Shown: positions 1 through 9,559, counted from the first letter of the stretch. The stretch: DNA of 64,000 nucleotides from Bog-756 sp963718405 (GCA_963718405.1 CAVQYZ010000002.1:1302001-1366000); one strand, 5' to 3'. Program-made: numbers and translations. Notes: generated by a model from the letters alone, not told the origin.

Positions 1-444
1 TCCGATGCCTTCGCCGCCAACTCCGGCTACCTGACCGACGCCGTGGACCGGCTCACCATCACCAACCGGGAGTTCGACTGCCAACCCAGCCAGCGGGCCT
101 CCCATCGGGCCTACCTGCGCCTGGACGACGCCTTCCGTCAGTTCCTGGGCGAGCGGGGAGCCAAGGTGGTGCAGGTCGATACGGTGGCCAAGTTGGTCAC
201 CGGATCGAACCGGATCCGGCTGGCGGCCTTCACCCTCTCCGAGCTGCCCAGGTTCCCACCGGCGCCGGGTCAGCCCGAACTGGAGTCGGTGAGCATCGCC
301 GGCGCGGTCCTGCGGGACTCGTTCGCCTCCAGCCATCGCTGGTACCAGGAGTTCGCCGAGCTCCTGACCGACCGGCGTCAGGACGCTCGACCCTCCCCCG
401 CTCCAAGAGCAGACCGTGGGCGACGTGCTCCAGAGGGCCTTTGA
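1..444 (+). CDS. FUSC-like membrane protein, C-terminal part (5' end outside window)
   Basis: The frame is already open at base 1, so this is the 3' part of a longer gene. The visible segment has RLDDAFRQFLGERGAK and a following VAKLVTGSNRIRLAA stretch, which resembles the soluble C-terminal domain of actinobacterial FUSC (fusaric-acid-resistance-like) inner-membrane proteins. That is recall of the family pattern, not a search result. The frame ends at 444 in arginine- and proline-rich sequence that does not look like protein. A better continuation (ending LQLLWADELLETQSA) lies one frame over from about 371 to 601, so one extra base near 365-375 probably breaks the gene. Family assignment is moderate; membership in a larger protein is secure. 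Confidence 0.5.
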   Translation, partial: SDAFAANSGYLTDAVDRLTITNREFDCQPSQRASHRAYLRLDDAFRQFLGERGAKVVQVDTVAKLVTGSNRIRLAAFTLSELPRFPPAPGQPELESVSIAGAVLRDSFASSHRWYQEFAELLTDRRQDARPSPAPRADRGRRAPEGL

Positions 445-601
445 CCAAGCCCGGTCGGAGCGCCGGGCCGACGGTCTGCGCAAGACCTTGCAGCTGCTGT
501 GGGCCGACGAGCTGCTCGAGACCCAGAGCGCGGTCCAGGCCGACCTGGCCAGCTCAGCCGATCTCTTTGTTCACGGCAGGAGCCGCGGGTTGATCGTCTG
601 A
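416..601 (+). CDS. Probable frameshifted C-terminal end of the preceding FUSC-like protein
   Basis: This short frame has a GTG at 416 but reads well as protein from about 371 and shows high GC at third codon positions. It is best read as the true C-terminus of the gene to its left, displaced by one inserted base, rather than as a separate gene. It contains a leucine-rich helix (KTLQLLWADELLETQ). Its last 48 bases overlap, tail to tail, the end of the TMEM175-type gene on the other strand. If the frameshift is real, the protein upstream is truncated and this piece is not translated. Confidence 0.4.
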   Translation: MGDVLQRAFDQARSERRADGLRKTLQLLWADELLETQSAVQADLASSADLFVHGRSRGLIV

Positions 602-1288
602 GCCCGGGCGGCCGGGGAAGCGGTTGACGAAGGCCTTGGCCAAGTGGTTGGAGGGGATGAGGAGTAGCCAGCAGTAGAGGGCCAGGCCGGTGTCGTACCA
701 AGCCACGGTGGCGGCCAGGCACACCACCACCAGCAACCACGTGGATCGGAAGTAGCCCATGCGCACGTCGCGTTCGGTGACGTCGGCGCTCTGGAGGTGG
801 TGGCTCTGGGCGAATAACCGCACGCCCTGGGTGGCGGCAGTGGCCAGGACCAGGTTGAAGGCGAAGATGTCGATGGCCAACGGGTTCTGGCCGAAGCGAC
901 CCAACAGGTCACTGGTGAACGGCATGAGGGTGATGGTGAACAGGAAGCCGAAGTTCCACCAGGCCAGGCCCTCGACGTGGCCCTCGATGGAACGGAACAC
1001 CCGGTGGTGGGTGAGCCAGAACTGGGCGATGACGTAGAAGGAGACGATATAGGCGGTGAACTGGTCGCCTCCCGTGGTGCTCAGCTGCTTCCAGAGGTAG
1101 TGCCACGACCGGGAGTCGGCGCGGCTCACGCCGGCAATGGGAGGGACCACCAGCTGGAGGACCAACAGGGTGAGGGCGATGGCCACCACTCCGTCAGAGA
1201 GGGCCAGCAGACGCTCGACACCCGGGGTGGTGTCCTCAGCGTCCGAAGCACCGCCTGGGTTGGCGCTCGTTCCGGTGCTGACCTCCAC
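554..1288 (-). CDS. TMEM175 (DUF1211) family potassium-channel-like membrane protein
   Basis: Predicted integral membrane protein of about 244 residues. The first helix carries ERLLALSDGVVAIALTLLVL, matching the R-x-x-x-x-SDG-x-x-AI-x-LTLL signature of the TMEM175/DUF1211 family, whose bacterial members form leak-type potassium channels. Further hydrophobic helices follow (FTAYIVSFYVIAQFWL, WWNFGFLFTITLMPF, WLLVVVCLAATVAWY, CWLLLIPSN), six in all, as in a single bacterial TMEM175 repeat. The phenylalanine usual before SDG is leucine here, which may alter the pore. I chose GTG 1288 because a GGGAGA ribosome-binding site lies 8 bases upstream; ATG 1318 or 1408 would add a tail without membrane character. 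Transcribed divergently from the TerB/Coq4-like gene. Confidence 0.75.
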   Translation of the reverse strand: MEVSTGTSANPGGASDAEDTTPGVERLLALSDGVVAIALTLLVLQLVVPPIAGVSRADSRSWHYLWKQLSTTGGDQFTAYIVSFYVIAQFWLTHHRVFRSIEGHVEGLAWWNFGFLFTITLMPFTSDLLGRFGQNPLAIDIFAFNLVLATAATQGVRLFAQSHHLQSADVTERDVRMGYFRSTWLLVVVCLAATVAWYDTGLALYCWLLLIPSNHLAKAFVNRFPGRPGSDDQPAAPAVNKEIG

Positions 1289-1463
1289 CGATCGAGTCTC
1301 CCAGATCCATCCGTGCATCGGTGGAACCGGTGCCGGGTTGACAGTCCCACCGGGCCGGCACTCGTCCATGCCCGGCGGTCCGATCCAACGGGAGCGCCGG
1401 CGGGCCACCCTAGAATCTCGTCACCTGATCGGGCTGCCGCTCAGGAGAGCGAGGGGAGTTGTC

Positions 1464-2414
1464 GTGGGGGTAGCGATCGCGGTTACAGAGGCGGAGGTCG
1501 AACCGGTCCTGGCCGGGCTCATCGGTGGCATCGACGTCGCCGGCGGCCCGACCGATGAGCAGCTGGCGGTGCTGCGGTCGATTGCCACCAACCTGTGGAA
1601 GCGGGATGACGCCCTGGATGACGTCACTCCTCTCGGTCCCGTCGAGACGGCCCGGGAGTTGGAGCGACCGGAGGCCCAGCTGCGCTTCTGCGAGCTCCTG
1701 ATGGCCCTGGAGCTGTGCCGGCACCCTCAGTCCGTGCCACAGGTCCGCAGGGTCGAGGAGTACGTGGAGGCGTTGGGGGTCAGTGAGATCGAGGTGGCGA
1801 CGGTCCGGGAGGCGCTCGAGACCGGTGCCGACGAGACGTCGAAGGACCTGGAGCGGTTTTACGGGGGGATCCTGCCCGAGATTTCGGAGGTGTCCCTACG
1901 GGATCACTATCTCCGCCTGGACCAGCCCGATCACGAACTGGCCAACCGCCTACGGGCCCTCCACGACCTACCCGAGGGGTCGTTGGGCCACGCCTACATC
2001 GAGTTCTACCGCCGCAACAACATCACCCTGCCTGGCGACGACATCCACCTGCCCGCCCACTACGTGAACCACGACATGAACCATGTGATCACCGGCTACG
2101 AGCCCACTGCCCCCGGGGAGATCGCCCGGTCCGGCTTTTTGTGGGCGGCCAACGACAGCCGCCGGAACTGGCTCGAATTCCTCATCAGCATGTCGATCCA
2201 CGAGACCGGGGTCCTCACCCACGGCGATATCCGGGCCAAGGTGGCCACCTTGAAGCGGGACGGGGCGCCGGCCCTGCTCGGCGAGGGTCTGGAACGAGGG
2301 TCCCAGTGCCGGACCGACTTGAGCCAAGTGGACCATCTGGCCCTGGTGGAACTCCCCCTCGAGCAGGTGCGGGAGCAGTTCGGCGTGGTGCCGCTGGCCG
2401 ACCCGTCCGTGTAA
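1464..2414 (+). CDS. TerB-like / Coq4-like two-domain protein
   Basis: A 316-residue soluble protein starting at GTG 1464, 5 bases after a GGGGAG site. Residues 1-120 are helical and resemble TerB-like domains (LRFCELLMALELCRHPQ). Residues 150-300 resemble the Coq4 family: LPEGSLGHAYIEFYRRN, then HDMNHVITGY at about residue 203, the HDxxH zinc-site motif of Coq4, then a helix with WAANDSRRNWLEF. Eukaryotic Coq4 organises ubiquinone synthesis; the function of bacterial relatives with a TerB-like front domain is not known to me. The first 174 bases downstream of base 1290 separate it from the divergent channel gene. Its last 447 bases are overlapped antisense by the reading frame of the M48 peptidase gene. 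Confidence 0.65.
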   Translation: MGVAIAVTEAEVEPVLAGLIGGIDVAGGPTDEQLAVLRSIATNLWKRDDALDDVTPLGPVETARELERPEAQLRFCELLMALELCRHPQSVPQVRRVEEYVEALGVSEIEVATVREALETGADETSKDLERFYGGILPEISEVSLRDHYLRLDQPDHELANRLRALHDLPEGSLGHAYIEFYRRNNITLPGDDIHLPAHYVNHDMNHVITGYEPTAPGEIARSGFLWAANDSRRNWLEFLISMSIHETGVLTHGDIRAKVATLKRDGAPALLGEGLERGSQCRTDLSQVDHLALVELPLEQVREQFGVVPLADPSV

Positions 2415-3443
2415 GCGGATTGGTGCCGGCGGAGCCTCATCGTCGTCGGGGTCCGGGTCGGACCCGTTGGGGGCGGGCTTGCTGAGCCAGTCACTGAACT
2501 TCTTGCCGAGGTCTTCCACGTTTCCCGCCGTCCGGTCCAGAAAGCGTGAAAACCGCTCGCGGTAGTGCGCCACGGCGGCGTCGAACTCGACCGAAGGAGG
2601 GGGCTCCTGGCCGCGCCGGGGATAACTCCCGTCCACGATCCGGTCGTACTCCCCCGACTGCACCCACTCGATCATCTCCTTGACCCGTCGCACGGCGATG
2701 GGATGGGTGAGGCTCAGTTCCACCCAAAAGCGGGAGTGACGGGAGAAGAGATCGTCCTCGCTGTCGTACTCGGCGGCCTGCTTGAGGAAGGCATCGAAGT
2801 TCATGCCCGGCAGGGCTCCACCGGCGATGCGCATGAGCACCCGACAGGGCTCGAGAGGATCGGCCATCACCAGTGCGGCGGCTCGGTCCGCCGAGAGCTC
2901 GGCGGCACGGGCCCACTCGAGGAGCGCCAAGTACATCCCGCGGACCGGGAGGCCCAAGAGGAGGGACCGGGGCAGCGCACCTTCGATGAACTGTCTCAGG
3001 AGTATCAGGGCTGTCGTGTAGTAGTAGTGCTCGGAGAGGACGTGGCCGAGTTCATGGGCCAGAACAGTGGCGGTCTCGTTGGTGTCGTAGGAGCCGATGA
3101 GGGAGGACTTGACGATGACGATGGGGGTCTTCGCTCCGATGGTCATGGCGTTGACCACCGGGTCGTTCGTCACGTAGAGGTCCGGAGTGGTGGGGAGATC
3201 GAGGACCGATCCGCAGTGGACGTAGTCGGTCCACAGGTCGGGAATCTGCTCGGGGCCGACGCGCACGGCGTTCCCCATCACGATCTGGCGCAGCCGTCGT
3301 TCGTGCCCGAGGTCGGTCAACCGTTTGATGACCTTGTCCAGGAGCGGCACCGAGTGCAGGGCTGAGGTGGCGGCCCGATCGGCGGGATGCTCGTAGGCCT
3401 TGGCACTGATATCCGTATACCGGTGCGCCAGTTCGATCGCCAT
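1968..3443 (-). CDS. M48 family metallopeptidase with an antisense-encoded tail
   Basis: Zinc metallopeptidase related to HtpX/Ste24. The zinc motif is HELGH at about residue 130 (VLAHELGHVLSEHYYY), and the third ligand is the glutamate of AAELSADRAA further on. A hydrophobic stretch between them (ALILLRQFIEGALPRSLLLGLPV) may contact the membrane. ATG 3443 is preceded by GAGGGGAG, and upstream sequence in the same frame is not protein-like. The natural end appears to be near the acidic, proline-rich DPDPDDDEAPPAPIRLHG at about 2410. The frame does not stop there and runs another 149 codons antisense through the TerB/Coq4-like gene. Either the stop was lost, one base is wrong, or the tail is real. 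Confidence 0.8.
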   Translation of the reverse strand: MAIELAHRYTDISAKAYEHPADRAATSALHSVPLLDKVIKRLTDLGHERRLRQIVMGNAVRVGPEQIPDLWTDYVHCGSVLDLPTTPDLYVTNDPVVNAMTIGAKTPIVIVKSSLIGSYDTNETATVLAHELGHVLSEHYYYTTALILLRQFIEGALPRSLLLGLPVRGMYLALLEWARAAELSADRAAALVMADPLEPCRVLMRIAGGALPGMNFDAFLKQAAEYDSEDDLFSRHSRFWVELSLTHPIAVRRVKEMIEWVQSGEYDRIVDGSYPRRGQEPPPSVEFDAAVAHYRERFSRFLDRTAGNVEDLGKKFSDWLSKPAPNGSDPDPDDDEAPPAPIRLHGRVGQRHHAELLPHLLEGEFHQGQMVHLAQVGPALGPSFQTLAEQGRRPVPLQGGHLGPDIAVGEDPGLVDRHADEEFEPVPAAVVGRPQKAGPGDLPGGSGLVAGDHMVHVVVHVVGGQVDVVARQGDVVAAVELDVGVAQRPLG

Positions 3444-4060
3444 GCCGGCTCCCCTCGCCTGTTCGATGCCAAGAGTAGGCGAAGTCGGGCGGCCCTGGCG
3501 GCCCGCTGAGGAGCCGGGCTGGTCGTCGAGTGAGGCGGTAGGAGCAGCTCGGGCACCTCGGACCCCGCTCCACCGTGGTCTCCTGTCGGTCCCGTCGATG
3601 ACCGGCGCCGTGCTCCCTTCTTGAACGGTCGGGGCTGGTCTGGTATGGAGAACCGGCCGGGCGCACTCGCTCAGCGTGGCCTCTTTGGTCAGTCTCACGA
3701 TTTCGATTCGTCACACAAAAATTGGTTGCTATCGCCGGCCGTTCGGCGTACTTTGATGCATCGTCGCCTGTCGGGATGGTGGCGTTCATGAGGGGCAGTC
3801 GGGATGCTGTGAGTGCGAGATTTCCGGACCAGGGTTGTTGTATGCCCATTTTGTGGTTCTCTTGACAACGCCAAGCTGCTGGATGGACCGTCGGACGACG
3901 GAATCAGTCGCGAGTGCATGGACTGCTGCTATGTCTGGCCGGTGGACGGCTGCTGCATGCTCGTCCTGAGTCACCGATAGCGAGAACATCCGGTCCGCCA
4001 CGCCTGGCGCGGCGAGTGCACTCCCGGGGTGACCTGGCCGTAGGTGAGAGAGATCGAGAG
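3444..4060. other. Non-coding intergenic region
   Basis: Divergent spacer between the M48 peptidase and the small membrane protein. No frame here has codon usage or content like a protein. A patch around 3700-3850 is lower in GC than its surroundings (CACAAAAATTGGTTGCTATCG nearby) and may hold the divergent promoters, but I cannot place -35/-10 boxes with confidence. Confidence 0.4.
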
Positions 4061-4552
4061 ATGTCGTCGTACGTAGCTGCCGATTGGCACGACTTCTTCA
4101 TAGCGGCCGTGGGCGCGTCGGCAGCGCTCCTCGGACTCTTGTTCGTGACGGTCTCGATCAACCTCGACGAGATACTCAAGTTCCCCCACCTTCCCGGAAG
4201 AGCCGCCGCCACTCTCGGTATTCTGCTCACGGTTCTGGTGGTGTGCAGCTTCGGACTGGCCCCGGCCCAGAGTAGGCAGGCCTTCGCCTGGGAGGTCATC
4301 GTGGTGGCAACTCTGGCGTTGGTCCAGGCTCTGTGGGTAAGCGTACGCAAGAGGCGACCTGGCGATCCGCTGAGTTGGACGATCGGATCGTTGCCGCTCC
4401 TCCTGATTCCGCCCCTGACCCTGCTGGGCGGAGGCATCAGCTTGTGTGCCGGCGCCGGAGGCGGTCTGTACTGGCTGCTCTTCGGAACGGTGCTGGCCTT
4501 TGTGGCCGCCTCGGTGAACGCCTGGGTCCTGTTGGTGGAGATCCTTCGTTGA
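4061..4552 (+). CDS. Small polytopic membrane protein, function unknown
   Basis: A 163-residue protein with about five hydrophobic helices. The N-terminus DWHDFFIAAVGASAALLGLL followed by FVTVSINLDEIL is a pattern I recognise from a widespread uncharacterised actinobacterial family of small integral membrane proteins. Later helices include LGILLTVLVVCSFGLA and LLPLLLIPPLTLLGG-like stretches. ATG 4061 is chosen because the protein-like sequence begins there and a purine-rich GAGAGAGA tract precedes it. The upstream extension to 3914 in the same frame is not protein-like. No enzymatic motif is visible. Confidence 0.65.
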   Translation: MSSYVAADWHDFFIAAVGASAALLGLLFVTVSINLDEILKFPHLPGRAAATLGILLTVLVVCSFGLAPAQSRQAFAWEVIVVATLALVQALWVSVRKRRPGDPLSWTIGSLPLLLIPPLTLLGGGISLCAGAGGGLYWLLFGTVLAFVAASVNAWVLLVEILR

Positions 4553-4663
4553 GCCACCGGTGGAGTCGACTGCGCAGGCCCAGCGGCAGAGCTCCTTTCC
4601 AAAGCGAAGCGGCACGTGGTGGACCAACTCGAAAGTCAGGTTCCACGTAGGATCTGAAGGGCG

Positions 4664-4921
4664 ATGGCCCCACCCTTCCAGCCCTACAGGAAATTCAACC
4701 GTGGCTACACGGGCCGCAACTACCACGTGACCGATGGTCACGAAGCTGAGGCCACGGCCAAGGAACTGGCCAAGCCGCCCAACAGGTTCGGAATGTTCGT
4801 GCTCCGCCTCCTGGGCTTCAAGGGAAGGCCCGAATCAGAGCGCCGCGCCGGGTTCCCGGTGGCGCCGGAACACCAGTACCCGGAACACCACTACCCGGAG
4901 CACCCTCGCCCCGGCGACTGA
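4664..4921 (+). CDS. Small hypothetical protein with YPEH repeats
   Basis: An 85-residue frame with strong third-position GC and a GAAGGG site before the ATG, so probably translated. It is basic in the middle (FVLRLLGFKGRPESERR) and ends in a short repeated histidine/proline motif (EHQYPEHHYPEHPRPGD). There is no signal peptide or membrane segment. I recognise no family. The histidine-rich tail could bind metal, which is speculation. Confidence 0.45.
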   Translation: MAPPFQPYRKFNRGYTGRNYHVTDGHEAEATAKELAKPPNRFGMFVLRLLGFKGRPESERRAGFPVAPEHQYPEHHYPEHPRPGD

Positions 4922-5079
4922 ACTGGTCGCAGCCGAAACGAACCAGCTACCGGGCTCTGGCCCATGCGCGGTCTGGCCGAGACGGGCGCCAACGAGGCCC
5001 TGGCGTATTCATCAAGGACAAGGGTACGGCCAGCAAGCTACCCCCCAGTCATCGACGTTTTGACTCGCCCGGCTGAACA

Positions 5080-5410
5080 GCAGTGGGAGTGGTGCAGGTC
5101 TGGTGCGTTGGCTGACGAGCCCTGCATGCAGGCAAGCGCCACATGCCGCCCAGGCCTCTTGCGGCTTCGTCCCGGTGCTGGAGCAGGAGTGCATCGGCAT
5201 GTGAGTGCTCTACCCCACATCGGACCGTCTGACTCCTTTCCCTGAGGATCGGCCATCTTCGGAGTCAAACAGCCAGGTCGGAGTCGTAGTTGACGGTCTG
5301 GTCATCCAGAACGGTCACGGCTCCGAAGAGTCGTCGAGCCATCCGGCAACTCGGATGCGGCTACGCCAGCCGCATCCGAGGGTCGGTGGCCATCGCCCTC
5401 AGGCGGCTCG
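5080..5410. repeat. Diverged repeat family, copy A
   Basis: First of three related blocks (the others at about 5440-5660 and 9560-9860). Shared landmarks in order are a GCATGCAGGC-like motif, CGGCTTCGTCCCGGTGCTGGAG-like sequence, CAGGAGTGCATCGGCATG, a short CT-rich stretch, AACAGCCAGGTC and a conserved hairpin. Read on the minus strand, all three contain PMHSC-like residues followed by a C-x2-C-like motif (CGACLHAGLV in copy A, CAACLYAGLV in B). They could therefore be remnants of a small zinc-ribbon gene, but stops and frame changes interrupt each copy. Confidence 0.5.
5350..5380. repeat. Conserved hairpin of repeat copy A
   Basis: Perfect 13-bp inverted repeat CTCGGATGCGGCT / AGCCGCATCCGAG around the 5-base loop ACGCC. 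The same element recurs at 9823-9853 with the identical loop and two stem changes, and in degraded form at 5624-5651. Conservation of stem and loop between copies suggests that the structure, not a protein, is what persists. There is no T-run, so it is not an obvious terminator. Confidence 0.6.
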
Positions 5411-5439
5411 GCGGTCGCCGACGGGGTGATCCTCCTGGA

Positions 5440-5660
5440 TGTGCAGTGTTGGGACTGGTGCTGCTCGGTCGCATCGAGTGACCAGGCCTGCATACAGGCA
5501 CGCCGCACAGGTGGGTTGTGGATCCTGCGGGTTCGCCCCGGCGTGGGAGCGGGTGTGCATGGGCATCCACTCCCTATACCCAACTTCCGAAGCACCGGCA
5601 CCGTCCCCTGAGCCTCCCCGTCCCTCGGATATGCGTTTGCAGCCACATCCGCGGCCAGGT
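5440..5660. repeat. Diverged repeat family, copy B
   Basis: Second block of the family, directly after copy A. It aligns with copy A through CTGCATACAGGC, CGGGTTCGCCCCGGCGTGGG and GTGTGCATGGGCAT, and ends in a degraded version of the hairpin (5624-5651). The minus strand reads HAGANPQDPQPTCAACLYAG, the least disrupted version of the putative zinc-ribbon sequence. Confidence 0.45.
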
Positions 5661-5707
5661 GCTCGAGGAGCGCATCCACCTCGGCTATGACCTCGGTGTT
5701 TAGACCC

Positions 5708-5944
5708 TCAGGCCGGTACCTTGAGCCCAACCACGCCCGCTCGATTGTGGAGAGGACAGTGATCCACCAGGCCTTCAGTGCCTCCGAGGCCAATCGTCAC
5801 GACCCAACCCTCCATAGCGAACCAGCCACGGACGTCATAGGGGGTGATCCGGTCTGGCTGCACGCTCCCGCTCGGGAGATTGACCAGGCCCGCGGATCGG
5901 CACCCGTAGGTGTCGCATTGGATGGTGCCGTTCGTGACTGTCAT
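5708..5944 (-). CDS. Small Cys/His protein, paralogue of the gene at 23784-23978
   Basis: A 78-residue frame beginning at ATG 5944 after a GAAGGGG site. It has CDTYGC near the N-terminus, then IxPYDVRGWFAMEGW, a glycine-rich turn and DHCPLH near the C-terminus. The protein at 23784-23978 has the same layout (CDAFGC, DIRRWFAMDGW, DYCPLH), so the two are clear paralogues about 18 kb apart. The paired Cys and Cys/His motifs suggest one zinc site. Here the frame continues 12 residues past CPLH, while the paralogue stops right after it. Function unknown. Confidence 0.6.
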   Translation of the reverse strand: MTVTNGTIQCDTYGCRSAGLVNLPSGSVQPDRITPYDVRGWFAMEGWVVTIGLGGTEGLVDHCPLHNRAGVVGLKVPA

Positions 5945-6267
5945 GCCCAGAACCCCTTCTCGGAATCGCCGAACCTGCCTACGCCGCTGCACGCACCTCA
6001 CGCAGCGGTCGACGACTGTCCCCGTCTCTTACCAAAGGCACCCGGACCCAAACACGAACATCCGTACTATTCCCACCGCCCCAAGGAGGAGGCGTCGGCC
6101 GTCGACGCCGCGGTCGGCCGTAGGTCCCCTGCCTCCTGGTGGCGACAGGGCCCGATGAATGTGCGTTTGTTGCTCTGCATAGCCATCAAATTTGGGGTTG
6201 TCCACCACTCGATCGTCTGTGAGGATGGCCTGGCGGAAGCATGTGCGGCGAGCGGAGGGGGTGGGAC
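5945..6267. other. Intergenic region before the PQQ-repeat protein gene
   Basis: Divergent spacer of about 320 bases. I see no gene here. It must contain the promoter of the secreted beta-propeller gene on the plus strand, but no convincing -35/-10 pair stands out. Confidence 0.35.
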
Positions 6268-9200
6268 GTGGCGGGTTCTCAACGGAGAAATCGCGTTGCG
6301 ATACGGAACGGCAGGCGGAGGATCGGGATAGTGGCCGTCGTTCTGGTCCCCATCCTTTGTCTGGGCGTCCTGGCGGGAGTGGGCCCAGCGAACGCCAGCT
6401 CGCATGCCACCGAGACGCAATCCGGTGCCGGACCTCCCAACAGTTCCGCTTATAACTGGGTCGAACTGCACGGAGACAACAGCCTCAGCGGATACGCCAG
6501 CAACAGCTCGCTCAATATCTCGAACGTGGGATCACTCGGGGTCCGCTGGGCGGCGAGCATGTACGGTCCGGCCCTGGCGTCACCGGTTGTCTCTGACACC
6601 ACCCTGGGGATGATGACCTATATCGGGACCGACGCCGGTTATGTCCTGGCCTTCAAGGCCGGGACTGCGCAACTGGTCTGGGGCCGACCGCTGGGTGGGA
6701 ACATCATCGCCTCACCGGTGGTGAGCGACGGGGCCCTGTGGATAGCGACAGAGACCCCGGCCAAGCTTTACAAGTTCAATCTCACCACCGGAGCCACCGA
6801 GTGCTCCCTGGTGACCTCGCACGAGTTCTATTCGAGCTTCACCGCGGCCACCCCGCCGGGTGGAAAACCGTCGATCTACGTGTCGAACCTGGACAACGGT
6901 TATACGTCAGGTCCCATGATGGGCATCGATGCGAGTAATTGCTCGGTGGAGTGGAGCTTCAGCGACTATCACACACCACCCAATGGTCCCTGGTCCCCCA
7001 TCGCCTACGGGGTGGACAAGAAGGGGACACCGCTGGTGTTGGACGGCACCTCGGACCCCGACCAGTCCGAGTACGCGGTCAACGCCCTGACCGGGAAGTT
7101 GGTGTGGCGGTTCCAGGGCCCTGGCATCGGTGACTACGACATTGCCGCCGGCGCCGACATCTCCGCCCCCGGGGTCAATGGGTTCGCTGACGGTGTGGCC
7201 TATGTGCCAACCAAGTTCGGGCAGATATTCGCTCTCAACCTGACCACCGGCGCCAAAATCTGGAGCTACACCTTCAACCCGCGCCCACCGCTCACCACCA
7301 GCGCCACCGGCCGGTCCACGCCGGCCCTCGACGGGACCAATCTGGTCTTCGGCTATCACAGCGGCGTGATCGATCTCAACGCCGTGAATGGAAAGCTCCG
7401 ATGGAACTACCAGGATCCCTCGGGCACCGAGGTGCTGTCGTCGGTGGCCATCGTGGGCAAGACCCAGGCCGCGGTGATCTGCGCCGACCTGAGCGGTGCC
7501 GTCCACGCTCTGAACATCGCCAACGGCGACTCGCTGTACAACTACCAGACCGGGGGCTACATCGTGTCCTCCCCGGCCGTGAGCGACGGGGATGTGCTGA
7601 TCGCCTCCTCGGACGGGCTCCTCTACGACTTCGCCGTCGGCGGTGGTAACGACGCCACCCTTCCGACCGCCTCGATCACCTCGCCCTCTTACGACGCCTC
7701 GGTGACCAACCCCAACGGCAGTGAGATCATCTCCGGGTCCGCCTCCGATCCGGTGGGCGTCAGCTCGGTCGATCTCTCCATCGAGTCGGGTGGGATCGGA
7801 GGAACCTGGTGGGACGGAGCAACCGGACAGTGGCGGACAGGCCCGTTCGCCAATCCGGCAACGTTGGTGACCCCCGGTGGGGCCACGACGGATTGGTCCA
7901 TCGACCTGCCGGTTCCGACATCTGGTGGCAGCTACCTGGTGACCGTCACGGCGCATTCGAGCGGGGGCCAAGCGAGTACCGGATCAGACCAGCTGGAGTT
8001 TTCCGCACAGAAATCAACGACGGGCCCGCAGCTGGAAGCCTCGCAATACAATGTCGCAGCCGGAGGGGCGGTCGCCCTCATCGGCAGCGGCTTCACCGAC
8101 GGAGAGTCTGTGGCGATCAGCCTCAGGGGCGTCAAGCTGACATCTACAAAAGCGGGTGAAACCGGGGGCTTCAGCGACAGTGTCACCTTGCCTGCATACG
8201 CCGATTTCGGTCTCACGTCTCTTCTGGCCACCGGAGCCACCTCCAAGGGGGAAGCTGCAGCACCGATCTACATCACCAATTCGTGGGACGACCCGGGCAA
8301 TGCCCAGGGCCACAACGGCTACGAACCCGACGATGCCAGCTACAGCAACATCTTCTTTGTCGGCCAAGGCGATGTCCGACCGGCCTGGGATTCAATTACT
8401 TGGATCGGCCATCACCACGTCCGCGGCCGTCGCCGACGGAGTCGTCTATGTCGGTGACACCTCCGGGCAGCTCCTGGCCGTCGATGCCCACAACGGAGTG
8501 GTCCTGTGGACCTGGCAGGACCCGTCAGGGAAAGCCATCGATGGAGCTCCGACGGTAGACCCGACCAATGGGTTGGTCATGATCAGCACGGCCGATGGCA
8601 CGGTTGACGCCTTGACGACGGCGGGAGCTCTCCACTGGTCGACCAGCGTCGGTGGCGTCCCCAACGCTCCCACCTTCGGTGCCGGTGAGATCTATGTCTC
8701 CTCAAATGCCGGTACGGACGGCTCGGTCACGGCCCTGGTCGAAGCCTCAGGTGCCACCACGTGGTCAAAGACCCTGAGCAGCCCGGTGACCTCGGCGGCA
8801 ACCATCGATACGGCATCCGGACTCGTGATGGTGGGCGAGAGCAGCGGTGTGGTTACGGCCCTTTCGACCAGCTCTGGGTCCACCGTGTGGAGCTTCACGG
8901 CCGGTGGAGCCGTGAGCGTGTCCCCCATGGAAATCGGCGGATCTGTCTACGTTGGATCCGCCAACGGAACCGTCTACGCCCTCTCCGAGTCCACCGGTGA
9001 CCAACTTTGGGCGCATTCCATCGGGAGCCCGATCACCGCCACTCCGGCGTACTACGTCGCCAATAGTTTGATATTTGTCGGCTCTTCCAATGGATGGTTG
9101 ACGGCTCTCAAGGCGAGCAGCGGCAAGGTCAGCTCGACCCTGCGCTATGGGTCGCCGGTCATGGGGATCGCTACCGTATTGAAGGCCGTCTTCATTACCT

Positions 9201-9370
9201 GTGCGGACGGCAAATTTGATGCTGCCCGCACCTATGGACAGACCGGAGAAGGCTTTGACACGAGTGGTCCTATTACGACGGCACCCGTGGTCGTGGACGG
9301 TGCGGTCTATGTGGGCAACTCCAACGGAAACCTCTATGCCGTGACCCCGTACGGGGCCCCACCGCTGTAG
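6268..9370 (+). CDS. Secreted PQQ-repeat beta-propeller protein (one frameshift)
   Basis: A protein of about 1,030 residues if one extra base is removed. GTG 6268 follows GGAGGGG by 7 bases. The N-terminus has arginines, a hydrophobic core (IVAVVLVPILCLGVLAG) and an ANAS cleavage site, so it is exported. Blades of the PQQ/quinoprotein type follow, with repeated VYVGS.NG.LYAL and G.L.W....G motifs (AFKAGTAQLVW, YVPTKFGQIFALNLTTG, YVGSANGTVYALSESTG). An Ig-like insert with a bacterial cell-surface look lies around residues 470-690. The first frame ends at 8457 and the matching continuation runs from about 8372 to 9370, so the shift lies near 8360-8395. No catalytic residues of alcohol dehydrogenases are recognisable; it is probably a structural or ligand-binding propeller. 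Confidence 0.75.
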
Positions 9371-9559
9371 TAGGAAGGCGCTGCTTGCCTGCGCGGTTGC
9401 AAATGATCGAAACAAGGTGGTGGAGCCGGATTTAGGAGTTCGTGTCCGGCGTCCACTGGGCGACCGAAAGGTCCGCTTCACCGCTTTCAAGCCTCTGACG
9501 GTGGCTCAACGTATGACCGGAGTGAAGTGTGGGCGCCGACCTTGTGGCGTTGCCACTCA

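Noticed and set aside
5302..5793. A 163-codon minus-strand frame across repeat copies A and B
   Set aside because: The first 70 residues look partly protein-like, but the frame runs through two repeat copies and overlaps the paralogue-supported small Cys/His gene, so I do not call it.
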